From assembly GCF_007096635.1 (NCBI RefSeq), contig NZ_VKAA01000025.1:1-64000 (forward strand): 64,000 bases of DNA. The letters run 5' to 3'. The position numbers were made by a program, and so were the translations under genes. This document shows, one piece after another, positions 34,752 through 42,511 of the stretch. Position 1 is the stretch's first letter. Each line of letters begins with the position of its first letter. The notes beneath the pieces are model-generated. The model ran no database searches, was not told the DNA's origin, and worked only from the letters and a program-made list of their open reading frames with translations. This DNA comes from Mycolicibacterium sp. 018/SC-01/001 (GTDB lineage: Bacteria > Actinomycetota > Actinomycetes > Mycobacteriales > Mycobacteriaceae).

Positions 34752-36992
34752 TCAGGATCGGGGTAACCCGAGGATGAACTGGGCGATGATGTTGAGCTGG
34801 ATCTCTTTGGTGCCCCCGCCGATCAACTCGGCCGGCAGGTGGAAGTACTGCTCGACCAACGGCACACCGTCGTCCGCTGGGCTCTCCAACAATCCTGCAG
34901 GAGAGGACAGTTCGAGGGTCGCCGCGAAAGTTCGCCGCAGCATCACGTTCATCGCCACCTTCGCGATGCTCGACGCCGGTCCGGGCGTTTGCCCGTCGAG
35001 CAACCGCATCACCTCGCGCACGGCCAGCACCTTGATCGCGATCGCGTGCGCGTCGGCTTCGCCGAGCGCGGTGAGCACCTGGACGTGCTCGGGCCCGCCA
35101 CGGCCGGCCAGCTCACGCAGGATCGTGGCGCGGTCGTCCTTGATGTAGGCGCTGATCGCCACCCTCTCCTGGGCCATGGTCTCGATCGCCAGCCGCCAGC
35201 CGTCCGTCGGGCCGCCGAGGAGCCGGTCGTCGGGAACGAACACATCGGTGAGGAACACCTCGTTGAAATGCGCCTCGCCGGTCGCCTGCCGGATGGGGTG
35301 CAGATCGATGCCCTCGGACCGCATGTCGACGACGAAGTAGCCGATGCCGCGATGTTTGGCGGCATCGGGATCGGTGCGTGCGAGCAGCGCACCGTAGTCG
35401 GCGGTGTGCGCCGAGGACGTCCAGATCTTGTGGCCGGTGATGCGCCAGCCACCGTCGACCTTGGTGGCGCGGGTGGTGAGCGCCGCCAGATCGGAGCCCG
35501 CACCGGGCTCACTGAACAGCTGACACCAGCCCAGCTCGCCGCGCAGCGTCGGCGGAATCAGTTCTCGCGAAACGTGGTCGGGTGCCGCACTGATCAGCGA
35601 GGGCACAATCCATTCCGCGATGCCGAGCGAGGGGCGTACCAGCCCCGGCCGCTTGGCGAACTCCTCGTCGAGGATCAGCTGCTGACGGGTGGTGGCCTCG
35701 ACACCCCAGGGTCGAGGCCAGTGCGGGGCGATCAACCCTGCGTCGGCCAGCAGGGTGCGCTGCGGTCCGGTGGCGAGATTCGGGTAATCGCCCTGACGCC
35801 CGGGACGGTCGTTGCGCAGCTGCGCGGCCTCGTCGAGCGCAGCAACCACGAACGCGCGGAAGTCACCGTCGAGATCACCGAGTTTGACCGAAACGTCCCG
35901 ACTTTCGGTACGCGTCAGGTCGCCGAGCTGCTGGGCGTACCGGCTGGTCGGTCCGATCGAGGCGGCCAGGCTGGTGGCCTTGCGCCAGTACAGGTGCAGA
36001 TCGTGTTCCCAGGTGTATCCGATCGCGCCGAACATCGTGAGTGTGTCGAGCACGAGGCCGGGTGCCGGACCGATCGCCATCACCGCCGCGGAGGCGCTTG
36101 CGATCCTGTTCTGCGTCACCGACTCCGACGCCGAACGGGCGGCGTCCCACGCCGCGGCCGTGGCGAGTTCGCTGGACACCAGCAGCATCGCGGCCTGATG
36201 CTGCAGCGCCTGGAACGACCCGATCGGCCTGCCGAACTGCTCGCGGCTGCTCAGATGCCCGGTCACTGCGCTCACGCACCACCGGATGATTCCCGACGCG
36301 GCCGCCGCGGTCAGCGCCAGGGACAGGCAGTGCGCGCGGGCGTCGTCGATTCCGGTGAGCCGGTCGCGCGTCGGGCAGTGGTAGTCGGCCAGGCGGAGGA
36401 CGCCGACGTCGACGGTCTTGTCGGTGCCCTCGAGCGGCGTCACGTCGACACCCTCGGCGCGCGGATCCACGATCAGCCACAGCGTCCGGCCCGCAGTCCG
36501 GGCGGTCACGAGAAGGACCTGCGCCGAGCAGAGGCCGAGGACAGCCGTCGTCGTGCCACCAAGCGTCCAGCCGTCCTCCGTTGCCGTCGCGTGCAGACCG
36601 TCGCGGTCGGCGACGACGGCGGCCGGCAGTCCGTGCGCCAACCGCCGGAGAAGGTCCTGCCCGGCGCACTCGTCGTCAGCCAGCGCGGCGACGGCACACG
36701 CGATGACCGTGGACAGCACCGGGCCCGGCAGCATCGCCGTGGCGGCCGCTTCGATCACGCACGCCGCGTCGGTCAGGTCACCACCGCCGCCGCCGAACTG
36801 CTCGGGCACGTGCACTGCGTGAAAACCATTGGCGGTGAACATCTCCCACCACTCGGGTAGTTCACCGGCGGTGAGCGCGCCGAACGCGGCGCGCGTCTTC
36901 TCGATCGGCGCGTGTCGCGCGGCGAAGTCCGCGACCGCTGAGGCGAGCTGCTGCTGTTCGGGGGTGAGCCCGATCGACGCCGCGACTGCCAC
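34752..36992 (-). CDS. Fused double-domain acyl-CoA dehydrogenase
   Basis: This is a 746-residue protein made of two complete acyl-CoA dehydrogenase domains. The N-terminal domain (about 1-360) has TPEQQQLASAVADFAARH and SSREQFGRPIGSFQALQHQAA. The C-terminal domain (about 390-746) has LFSEPGAGSDLA, HKIWTSSAHTADY and the ending GGGTKEIQLNIIAQFIL. Actinobacterial steroid enzymes (ChsE type) use two separate subunits in a heterotetramer; here the halves are joined. The GTG at 36992 has AAGG upstream at 8-9 nt; 37001 is an alternative. It begins the operon controlled by the palindrome at 37027-37045. Confidence 0.82.
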   Translation of the reverse strand: MAVAASIGLTPEQQQLASAVADFAARHAPIEKTRAAFGALTAGELPEWWEMFTANGFHAVHVPEQFGGGGGDLTDAACVIEAAATAMLPGPVLSTVIACAVAALADDECAGQDLLRRLAHGLPAAVVADRDGLHATATEDGWTLGGTTTAVLGLCSAQVLLVTARTAGRTLWLIVDPRAEGVDVTPLEGTDKTVDVGVLRLADYHCPTRDRLTGIDDARAHCLSLALTAAAASGIIRWCVSAVTGHLSSREQFGRPIGSFQALQHQAAMLLVSSELATAAAWDAARSASESVTQNRIASASAAVMAIGPAPGLVLDTLTMFGAIGYTWEHDLHLYWRKATSLAASIGPTSRYAQQLGDLTRTESRDVSVKLGDLDGDFRAFVVAALDEAAQLRNDRPGRQGDYPNLATGPQRTLLADAGLIAPHWPRPWGVEATTRQQLILDEEFAKRPGLVRPSLGIAEWIVPSLISAAPDHVSRELIPPTLRGELGWCQLFSEPGAGSDLAALTTRATKVDGGWRITGHKIWTSSAHTADYGALLARTDPDAAKHRGIGYFVVDMRSEGIDLHPIRQATGEAHFNEVFLTDVFVPDDRLLGGPTDGWRLAIETMAQERVAISAYIKDDRATILRELAGRGGPEHVQVLTALGEADAHAIAIKVLAVREVMRLLDGQTPGPASSIAKVAMNVMLRRTFAATLELSSPAGLLESPADDGVPLVEQYFHLPAELIGGGTKEIQLNIIAQFILGLPRS

Positions 36993-37026
36993 TGCGCTCA
37001 CCCTTCCGGTCCCTGCCGAGACTCTC

Positions 37027-37045
37027 ACGAGACGGACCGTCTCGT
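37027..37045. promoter_or_regulatory. 19-bp perfect palindrome, TetR operator candidate
   Basis: ACGAGACGG-A-CCGTCTCGT is a perfect dyad in the gap between the divergent acyl-CoA dehydrogenase operon and a TetR gene. Size and location fit the operator of a dimeric TetR regulator that controls itself and the operon. Confidence 0.75.
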
Positions 37046-37104
37046 CTTGTGGCACACTAACGGGCACGTCGCGGCGTGTAAAGCGGTGAGGAGGGAGTCC
37101 GGCG

Positions 37105-37695
37105 ATGGCAGCCACGGTCAGAGCACCGGCCGACGCACCGCGCCGGCGCAGCGAGAGGTCCCGGCAGGCGATCGTCACCGCCACGCGTGAACTCCTGCTG
37201 CTGCGCGGCTTCGACAAGTTGACGATCGAAGCGGTGGCAGCACGGGCGGGTGTCGGGAAGCAGACGATCTATCGCTGGTGGCCGAGCAGGCACGCGCTGG
37301 TGGCCGACGTGATCCTCGCCGACGCCGACCGCATCCTCCGTCCGGTGCCTGCGACCTCGGACGTCACCGCCGACCTGTGTGCGTGGGCCGTCGACCTCGC
37401 GACCGCGCTGACCACCGCCCGAGGCAACGCGATGCTGACGATCCTGACCATCGCCGGCATGGAACACCCCGAGACGGGGCAGCGGCTTCGCGCGGGATTC
37501 TCGACACCACTTCACGGCGCTGTTCACGACCGACTTCGCGACGACGGCCATGCGCAGGCGGCTGCAGCTGACGCCGCCGATGCCATCGTGGGCGGCATCG
37601 TCTACGCCGTGCTGACCGAGGGCCGGGCGTTTCCCACCTCCCGCGCCGAGGCGATCACGCGCACGGTGCTCGCCGGGCTACTCCGGACTCCCTGA
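37105..37695 (+). CDS. TetR-family regulator of the acyl-CoA operon
   Basis: This 196-residue repressor has the TetR helix-turn-helix at residues 38-57 (TIEAVAARAGVGKQTIYRWW) and a helical ligand-binding domain to the C-terminus. GGAGG precedes the ATG at 37105. It is divergent from the minus-strand acyl-CoA dehydrogenase operon, with the 19-bp palindrome between them, so it likely represses that operon until an acyl-CoA ligand binds. The 3' end overlaps the convergent second TetR gene by 18 bp. Confidence 0.88.
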   Translation: MAATVRAPADAPRRRSERSRQAIVTATRELLLLRGFDKLTIEAVAARAGVGKQTIYRWWPSRHALVADVILADADRILRPVPATSDVTADLCAWAVDLATALTTARGNAMLTILTIAGMEHPETGQRLRAGFSTPLHGAVHDRLRDDGHAQAAAADAADAIVGGIVYAVLTEGRAFPTSRAEAITRTVLAGLLRTP

Positions 37696-38328
37696 ACCAT
37701 GTGCACGCTGCGCGCGGGGGACGAACAGGCCGTCGCGCAGCAACGTGTCCACCGACCGCTGCCAGCGCTCGAGTTGCACCGGGTCCGTCAGAGGCGCGGG
37801 GAGGTGCCGGTCGACGTGGTATCGGAGGCTGATCGCCCCCATGGCCAACAGGATGGCGTTGATCACCGCCCAGGTGATGTCGACGTCCGGACGCACCTCG
37901 CCGCGGTCGATGCGTTGCTGCCAGCGCGCTGTACCCACGTCGATCAGGGCGTCGAAGAGCCGGACCCCGACCTGGCTGCCGTCGACCATCGCTCGACTCA
38001 GATAGTCGGCGACATCCGGATACTCGGCGAGTATCCCGGTGACGCGGCCGCCGATCTCGGCCACCGAGTCGACGGGCGGTTCCGGCAACGGGCGCGCCAT
38101 TGCCGACACCACGAGCTCGAGGACGAACTCGTCGACCGCGGCGATCAACCCGGCCTTGGTGGCGAAGTGGTGCTGCACCAGGCCGAGCGACACTCCGGCG
38201 GCAGCGGCCACCCCACGCATCGTCGTGGCGTCGGTACCGCTGCGAGCGAAACTCTGGAGCGCGGCCTGCCGGATCCGCTCGACGTTGCGGGGCTCGTCGG
38301 ATCGTCCGGCGCGCGCGTCAGAGGCCAC
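37678..38328 (-). CDS. TetR-family regulator divergent from whiB
   Basis: This 216-residue protein has a TetR-type DNA-binding domain (QAALQSFARSGTDATTMRGV, then AAAAGVSLGLVQHHFATKAG) and a large helical ligand domain. The GTG at 38328 begins VASDARAGRSDEPRN; sequence upstream in the same frame is not supported. The gap to the whiB gene carries two tandem ATAC-N4-GTAT sites that are its probable operators. It ends in an 18-bp overlap with the first TetR gene. Confidence 0.85.
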   Translation of the reverse strand: MASDARAGRSDEPRNVERIRQAALQSFARSGTDATTMRGVAAAAGVSLGLVQHHFATKAGLIAAVDEFVLELVVSAMARPLPEPPVDSVAEIGGRVTGILAEYPDVADYLSRAMVDGSQVGVRLFDALIDVGTARWQQRIDRGEVRPDVDITWAVINAILLAMGAISLRYHVDRHLPAPLTDPVQLERWQRSVDTLLRDGLFVPRAQRAHGSGSPE

Positions 38329-38368
38329 GGGACAACCGTAGACACTTCGCGCCCGGGCGCACACCACC

Positions 38369-38402
38369 ATACATATGTATCGTCTTTGCCATACAGGCGT
38401 AT
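38369..38402. promoter_or_regulatory. Tandem ATAC-N4-GTAT operators between TetR and whiB
   Basis: ATACATATGTAT (38369-38380) is a perfect 12-bp palindrome. ATACAGGCGTAT (38391-38402) repeats the same half-sites 22 bp away, two helical turns. Both are preceded by C and followed by CGTC. The spacing places two dimers on the same DNA face between two divergent genes. Confidence 0.7.
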
Positions 38403-38450
38403 CGTCGTCGCAAACGGGGAATACGCGGGACCGAGAAAAGAGGTGTGGCC

Positions 38451-38723
38451 ATGAATCCGATATCCGTAGAGGAAGTGCCGTGGACCGCGCCGTGCACGCG
38501 CGACCCCGACCGGTGGACCACCCACGCCGACGAAGGGGCCAAAGAACTGTGCCGGTCGTGCCCGCGGCGGTGGCAGTGCGCCCGCGAAGCATGCGTGACA
38601 CCAGGGGCCGTCGGACTGTGGGCAGGGATCGTGCTGCCCGAGGGAGGACGCAACCGACAGTTCGCTCTCAAGCAGTTGCGGTCGCTGGCCGAGCGCAACG
38701 GCCACCCCGTTCGTGAGCGCTGA
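38451..38723 (+). CDS. WhiB-family iron-sulfur regulator (WhiB6-like)
   Basis: This 90-residue Wbl protein has Cys15 (APCTRDPDRW), Cys34, Cys37 and Cys43 (LCRSCPRRWQC) positioned to bind a 4Fe-4S cluster, followed by the turn motif GLWAGIVLPEGGRNR. An extra Cys48 is present. The DPDRWTT segment, the LRSLAERNG ending and the overall length resemble mycobacterial WhiB6, a redox-responsive regulator; paralogue assignment is from memory of the family. AGAGG lies 7 nt before the ATG at 38451. Transcription is probably controlled by the divergent TetR protein. Confidence 0.87.
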   Translation: MNPISVEEVPWTAPCTRDPDRWTTHADEGAKELCRSCPRRWQCAREACVTPGAVGLWAGIVLPEGGRNRQFALKQLRSLAERNGHPVRER

Positions 38724-38728
38724 CCGCG

Positions 38729-39616
38729 TCAGCGCGACGGTTCGGGACGCTGCAGCACCGACTCCCCCGACTCGTCTTGCTGTGCCGTGAGGAAGTCGTC
38801 GATGAGATCGACCACCACGTCGGGCCGCTCGACGTGCGGAAAGTGCCCGACGCCGGGAAGAAGTTCGAGACGGCACGCCGGACGCTGTTCGGCGAGCGCG
38901 CGCCCGTGCTCGACCGGGATGATCTGATCGTCCTCGCCCCATATCACCAGGGTCGGCAGCTCCGAGGTCAGGTACAACCGGTTCAGCGCGCTCACGGCCT
39001 GTCCGCGGTAGTCGACCACCGAACGCAAGGTCCGCAGGAACGCTGCCCGCGTCTGCCTGTCCGACAGCGACGCGTAGGCGCTCCACATCTCGGCGCCGCG
39101 CGGTGACTGGATGCTGTGCGCAGAGAACCAGCGCCGCAGCGCTTCGCCGATCCGCACCACGGGCTGCGGGGCGATGATCGGCAGCACGAGCTCCGCCCCC
39201 GGCGCCGACAGCAGTCGCAGGGTCCACCCGACGTCCTGCCCCAAGCCGCCGCTGCTGATGAGGATCAGCCGGCGGCAGTACTCCCGATGCTGGTAGGCGA
39301 ATTGCATCGCTACTCCGCCACCGAGCGACTGGCCGACCACCGTCGCACGAGGGATGGCGAGCTCGTCGAGCAGATCGCGCAGGAACACCGTGAACGCACC
39401 CAGCGAGTAGTCGCTGCGGGGCTTCGCGGATCGTCCGTGGCCCAGCAGGTCGGGGGCGATCACGCGATAGCGCTTGGAGAGTTGCGGTATCACCGACCGC
39501 CACGTGTCGGAGCTGCCCGCCATGCCGTGGATGAGGAGCAAGACCTCGTCGCCGCTGCCCTCGTCCCGGTAGGCCAGCCGATCACCGTGCAGATCCAGGA
39601 ACTTCAGATCGCTCAT
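38729..39616 (-). CDS. Alpha/beta-hydrolase
   Basis: This 295-residue hydrolase has oxyanion motif HGMAGSSDTW near 30, nucleophile elbow GQSLGGG with Ser97, an Asp in WGEDDQIIP, and catalytic His in GVGHFPHVERP. A cap domain lies between residues 130 and 220. It resembles mycobacterial hydrolases acting on lipid or hydroxylated acyl esters, but the substrate cannot be read from sequence. It converges on whiB, leaving 5 bp. Confidence 0.9.
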   Translation of the reverse strand: MSDLKFLDLHGDRLAYRDEGSGDEVLLLIHGMAGSSDTWRSVIPQLSKRYRVIAPDLLGHGRSAKPRSDYSLGAFTVFLRDLLDELAIPRATVVGQSLGGGVAMQFAYQHREYCRRLILISSGGLGQDVGWTLRLLSAPGAELVLPIIAPQPVVRIGEALRRWFSAHSIQSPRGAEMWSAYASLSDRQTRAAFLRTLRSVVDYRGQAVSALNRLYLTSELPTLVIWGEDDQIIPVEHGRALAEQRPACRLELLPGVGHFPHVERPDVVVDLIDDFLTAQQDESGESVLQRPEPSR

Positions 39617-39789
39617 GGTGGGTGAGTTCCCCTGTCAGCGGGCGTCATACGACCGATCGTCAGAAAACCCACCCACGGGGGTGCGGCGTGACCATGGTCA
39701 CGCCCGCCCAGGTTTTCGCCGATTGACGAGCGGGTAACTTCCCCGTCGACACGCAGTGCAGCCAGCCGGAGCGCATGGAGGACGAAGAC

Positions 39790-40032
39790 ATGGCCCACAC
39801 GCCGCGGACCGTCGACGCCGACGACCCGTTCAACGAGGCCGTCGCGACAACAGGCTTGTTCCTGCTCGTCTCCGCGATCATCGCCCTGGCCTTCGCCCTC
39901 GGCAGCTGGAGCCTGTCCGAGACCGTGTTCGCGATCCTCTCGGGCGCGGTGGCCGTGCTCAGTTTCACCGCCAGCATCTTCTGCTTCACCTCCCAGGCAC
40001 GTGAACCGGCTCCCGTCGAGGTGTCTGCCTGA
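39790..40032 (+). CDS. Small membrane protein, unknown function
   Basis: This 80-residue protein has an acidic N-terminus (MAHTPRTVDADDPFNE) and two closely spaced hydrophobic helices (GLFLLVSAIIALAFALG and VFAILSGAVAVLSFTASIF). The ATG at 39790 has GGAGG 7-9 nt upstream, better placed than for the in-frame ATG at 39775. I do not recognise the family. Confidence 0.6.
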   Translation: MAHTPRTVDADDPFNEAVATTGLFLLVSAIIALAFALGSWSLSETVFAILSGAVAVLSFTASIFCFTSQAREPAPVEVSA

Positions 40033-40113
40033 CCCTGACCCGTGCGGGAATGGCTGCACAGTCTTCCTTGTTGGCCGAGCTGAGAGATATCAGCTGACAC
40101 CAGGAGACCTACT

Positions 40114-40524
40114 GTGAGGCTTGACAACGAAGCTCGCGCGTTCATCGGCGACGGCGCCGACGCCACATTGGTCACGATCAACGCCGATGGCAGCCCGCAG
40201 GTGTCCCTCGTGTGGGTGGCGCTCCGATCGACGCCCGAGGGCGACGAGCTCGTCAGCGCCCATCTCAACGAGTATCAGAAGACGAAGAACATCCGCCGGG
40301 ATCCGCGCGTCGCGGTGACCATCGTGTCCACGAAACCCCATCCGGGATCGACGACTCCCTATCTGACCATCACCGGCGAGGCTCGCATCGTCGAGGGGGG
40401 CGCGCCCGAACTCCTGACCGAGCTGGCCGAAGTCATGCTCGGCTCCAGCGAGCACTTTCCGCCGCCGGATTCTCCGCCGGGCCTCCTGACCAGGATCCGC
40501 ATCCACAAGGCCCGCGTCAGCTGA
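40114..40524 (+). CDS. PPOX-class F420-dependent / flavin oxidoreductase
   Basis: This 136-residue split-barrel protein of the pyridoxamine 5'-phosphate oxidase superfamily belongs to a type that in mycobacteria often uses F420 or binds heme or flavin. LVTINADGSPQVSLVW is the first-strand signature, and KTKNIRRDPRVAVTI the cofactor-binding segment. AGGAG lies 7 nt before the GTG at 40114. A small hairpin (AGCTGA/TCAGCT, 40078-40095) sits upstream. The LLM protein that follows on the other strand also belongs to an F420 family. Confidence 0.85.
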   Translation: MRLDNEARAFIGDGADATLVTINADGSPQVSLVWVALRSTPEGDELVSAHLNEYQKTKNIRRDPRVAVTIVSTKPHPGSTTPYLTITGEARIVEGGAPELLTELAEVMLGSSEHFPPPDSPPGLLTRIRIHKARVS

Positions 40525-40554
40525 CGGCGGCGTTGTCGCCGAATCGCCTGACCG

Positions 40555-41475
40555 TCATGTGAATTCGGCCGCAACCTCACACACCTTCCGGACAGCGTCG
40601 GGGTCGTCCAGCAGCGGCATCATGAGCAGGTCGGTGGCACCCGCGTCGAGGTAGCGCTGCAGTCCCGCCGCGACCTCCGGCGCGCTGCCGATCACCGCGA
40701 GGTCCGCGACACGGTCCACCCCTTCACGACGGTTGATGCGCTGATACGACGGGACCTGGTCGTACATCGCCAAGCTCTCGGAGGCCACCGCCCGGGCAGC
40801 GTCGACATCGTCGGTGACCGCGACGTTGACCAGCCCGAACACCCGCGGAGCCGGCCGGCCCGCAGCGTCCGCCGCGTGGGTGATCGCCGGCAGGATGTAC
40901 TCCTCGAGCGTGCGCGGGCCGCCGTAGGGAAGGGTCCCGTCGGCCAGCTCGCCGGTCACCTCGAGCGCGAGGGGTCCCATCGCCGCGACGTAGATCGGAT
41001 ACGGCGCGGCCGACGGCAGCGCGACCGGCATGACGTGCGGGTCGACCGCCGTGAGGTGGCTGCCGCGAAACTCGACGGTGCCGGTGTCACGGATCGCACG
41101 CAGGACGGTCAGGTACTCCCGAAGTCGTTGCGCGACATGATCGGTCGGTACTCCGAACGCGATCTGCTCGAGGACCGCGACGCCGAGACCCAGGCCGAGA
41201 CTGAACCGTCCGTGCGCAGCGGACTGGGCGGTCTGCGCCGCCGCCGCGACCGTCAGCGGATGACGCGGGTTGATCGGCACGACCGAGGTCCCGACGGCCA
41301 CATCGGGCACCATCGCACCGATCACCGCGGCCATCGCCAGGGCATCGAGATCGAGCTGCTGACCGAGCCACACCTGCCCCACCCCGGCATCGCGCGCCTG
41401 CCGCGCCTTGTCCACGACGTCGTCGACGACGTGGGTGGCGGAACGGTCGGGACTGATCAGTACGCCGGCGGTCAT
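40555..41475 (-). CDS. LLM-class F420-dependent oxidoreductase
   Basis: This 306-residue luciferase-like TIM-barrel protein has characteristic segments VWLGQQLDLDALA, GTSVVPINPRHPLTVAAAA and GRFSLGLGLG. The last two match F420-binding loops of mycobacterial enzymes. The ATG at 41475 begins MTAGVLISPD. Substrate is unknown. It is divergent from a LysR regulator with a palindrome between them, the usual layout of a LysR-controlled gene. Confidence 0.86.
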   Translation of the reverse strand: MTAGVLISPDRSATHVVDDVVDKARQARDAGVGQVWLGQQLDLDALAMAAVIGAMVPDVAVGTSVVPINPRHPLTVAAAAQTAQSAAHGRFSLGLGLGVAVLEQIAFGVPTDHVAQRLREYLTVLRAIRDTGTVEFRGSHLTAVDPHVMPVALPSAAPYPIYVAAMGPLALEVTGELADGTLPYGGPRTLEEYILPAITHAADAAGRPAPRVFGLVNVAVTDDVDAARAVASESLAMYDQVPSYQRINRREGVDRVADLAVIGSAPEVAAGLQRYLDAGATDLLMMPLLDDPDAVRKVCEVAAEFT

Positions 41476-41520
41476 GGGATCACCGTGCGCGCTCGCACGC
41501 ACCCATGTCCAAGGCCCATC

Positions 41521-41544
41521 CCTCATCGATCGATGCCCATGAGG
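41521..41544. promoter_or_regulatory. LysR-type operator palindrome
   Basis: CCTCAT (41521-41526) and ATGAGG (41539-41544) form a perfect inverted pair with 12 bp between, enclosing ATCGATCGAT. It lies between the LLM oxidoreductase and the LysR gene, 32 bp before the LysR start. Confidence 0.6.
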
Positions 41545-41563
41545 CATCAGGTGAGGTCGGACG

Positions 41564-41569
41564 TACGCT
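41564..41569 (+). promoter_or_regulatory. Candidate -10 box of leaderless lysR mRNA
   Basis: TACGCT (TANNNT) is followed by 6 nt and the ATG at 41576, without a ribosome-binding site. Confidence 0.5.
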
Positions 41570-41575
41570 GACGGC

Positions 41576-42475
41576 ATGCCCAGGCCGGTCGATCTCGACC
41601 TCCGCGTCGTCCGCTACTTCGCCACCGTCGCGCAACACCGACACTTCGGGCGGGCCGCCGCCGCCCTGCACATGACCCAGCCGTCGTTGAGCCGACAGAT
41701 CGCCGGACTCGAAAAACGGCTCGGGACAACGCTGTTCGAACGTACCGCACAGGGAAGCCTCCTCACAGAGGCCGGCGTTGCCTTCGCCACCTACGCCGAG
41801 GTGCTGCTCGACACCGCCGCCCGCGCAGTCGCACACACCCGGGCGGCCGGCCAGCCGCGACGCCTCGTGGTCGGATACACGTCGAACCTGGTCGTCACCG
41901 CCGCCGTCCACGCGCTGCGTCAGCGCCACCCCGACGCGGAGGTGATCACCCAGCACCTGCCCTGGAACGGCGCCCGGGCGGCACTCCTCGATCGCCGAGT
42001 CGACATCGCGGTGACGCGGCTGCCCATCGCGGCCAACGGCCTCGACGTCGCCGTGCTCTACCAAGAACCCCGCGCCGTGCTGCTGTCGCGGGAGCACCGG
42101 TTGGCGGGGCGCGCCCACCTGAGCCTTGCCGACATCGCCGGGGAACCCATCCCCCGCACCGGTGACCCCGGCTGGGATACGTTCTGGCGCAACGAGCCCC
42201 ATCCGGCTGACGCGACGTCGGATGCTCCGGTGATCGACGACGTGGCCGCGCTGGTCGACCACCTCGCCAGCGGCGCCGCCGTCGCGATCGTGCCGGCCGA
42301 CAGCAGACTGCCCGACCTGCATCCCGCGCTGGTGGCCGTGCCGTTGCCCGGCGTCGAGCCCGGCGAGGTGGCGGTGGCGCGGCGATCCGGCGAAACCGGT
42401 CCGCTGATCGATGCGTTCCACCAATTCGCGGCGGCGCGCCTGAGCGCCGGTGCGCCCAGCGTCCGGCACGCGTAG
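41576..42475 (+). CDS. LysR-family transcriptional regulator
   Basis: This 299-residue protein has the N-terminal winged helix RVVRYFATVAQHRHFGRAAA, then LHMTQPSLSRQIAGLEKRLG (residues 10-50), and a periplasmic-binding-type effector domain. It is divergent from the LLM oxidoreductase and followed 36 bp later by an MFS carrier, so either may be a target. Confidence 0.9.
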   Translation: MPRPVDLDLRVVRYFATVAQHRHFGRAAAALHMTQPSLSRQIAGLEKRLGTTLFERTAQGSLLTEAGVAFATYAEVLLDTAARAVAHTRAAGQPRRLVVGYTSNLVVTAAVHALRQRHPDAEVITQHLPWNGARAALLDRRVDIAVTRLPIAANGLDVAVLYQEPRAVLLSREHRLAGRAHLSLADIAGEPIPRTGDPGWDTFWRNEPHPADATSDAPVIDDVAALVDHLASGAAVAIVPADSRLPDLHPALVAVPLPGVEPGEVAVARRSGETGPLIDAFHQFAAARLSAGAPSVRHA

Positions 42476-42511
42476 GGCACTATGCGAACACCCACACCAC
42501 GAAGGAGCCCG

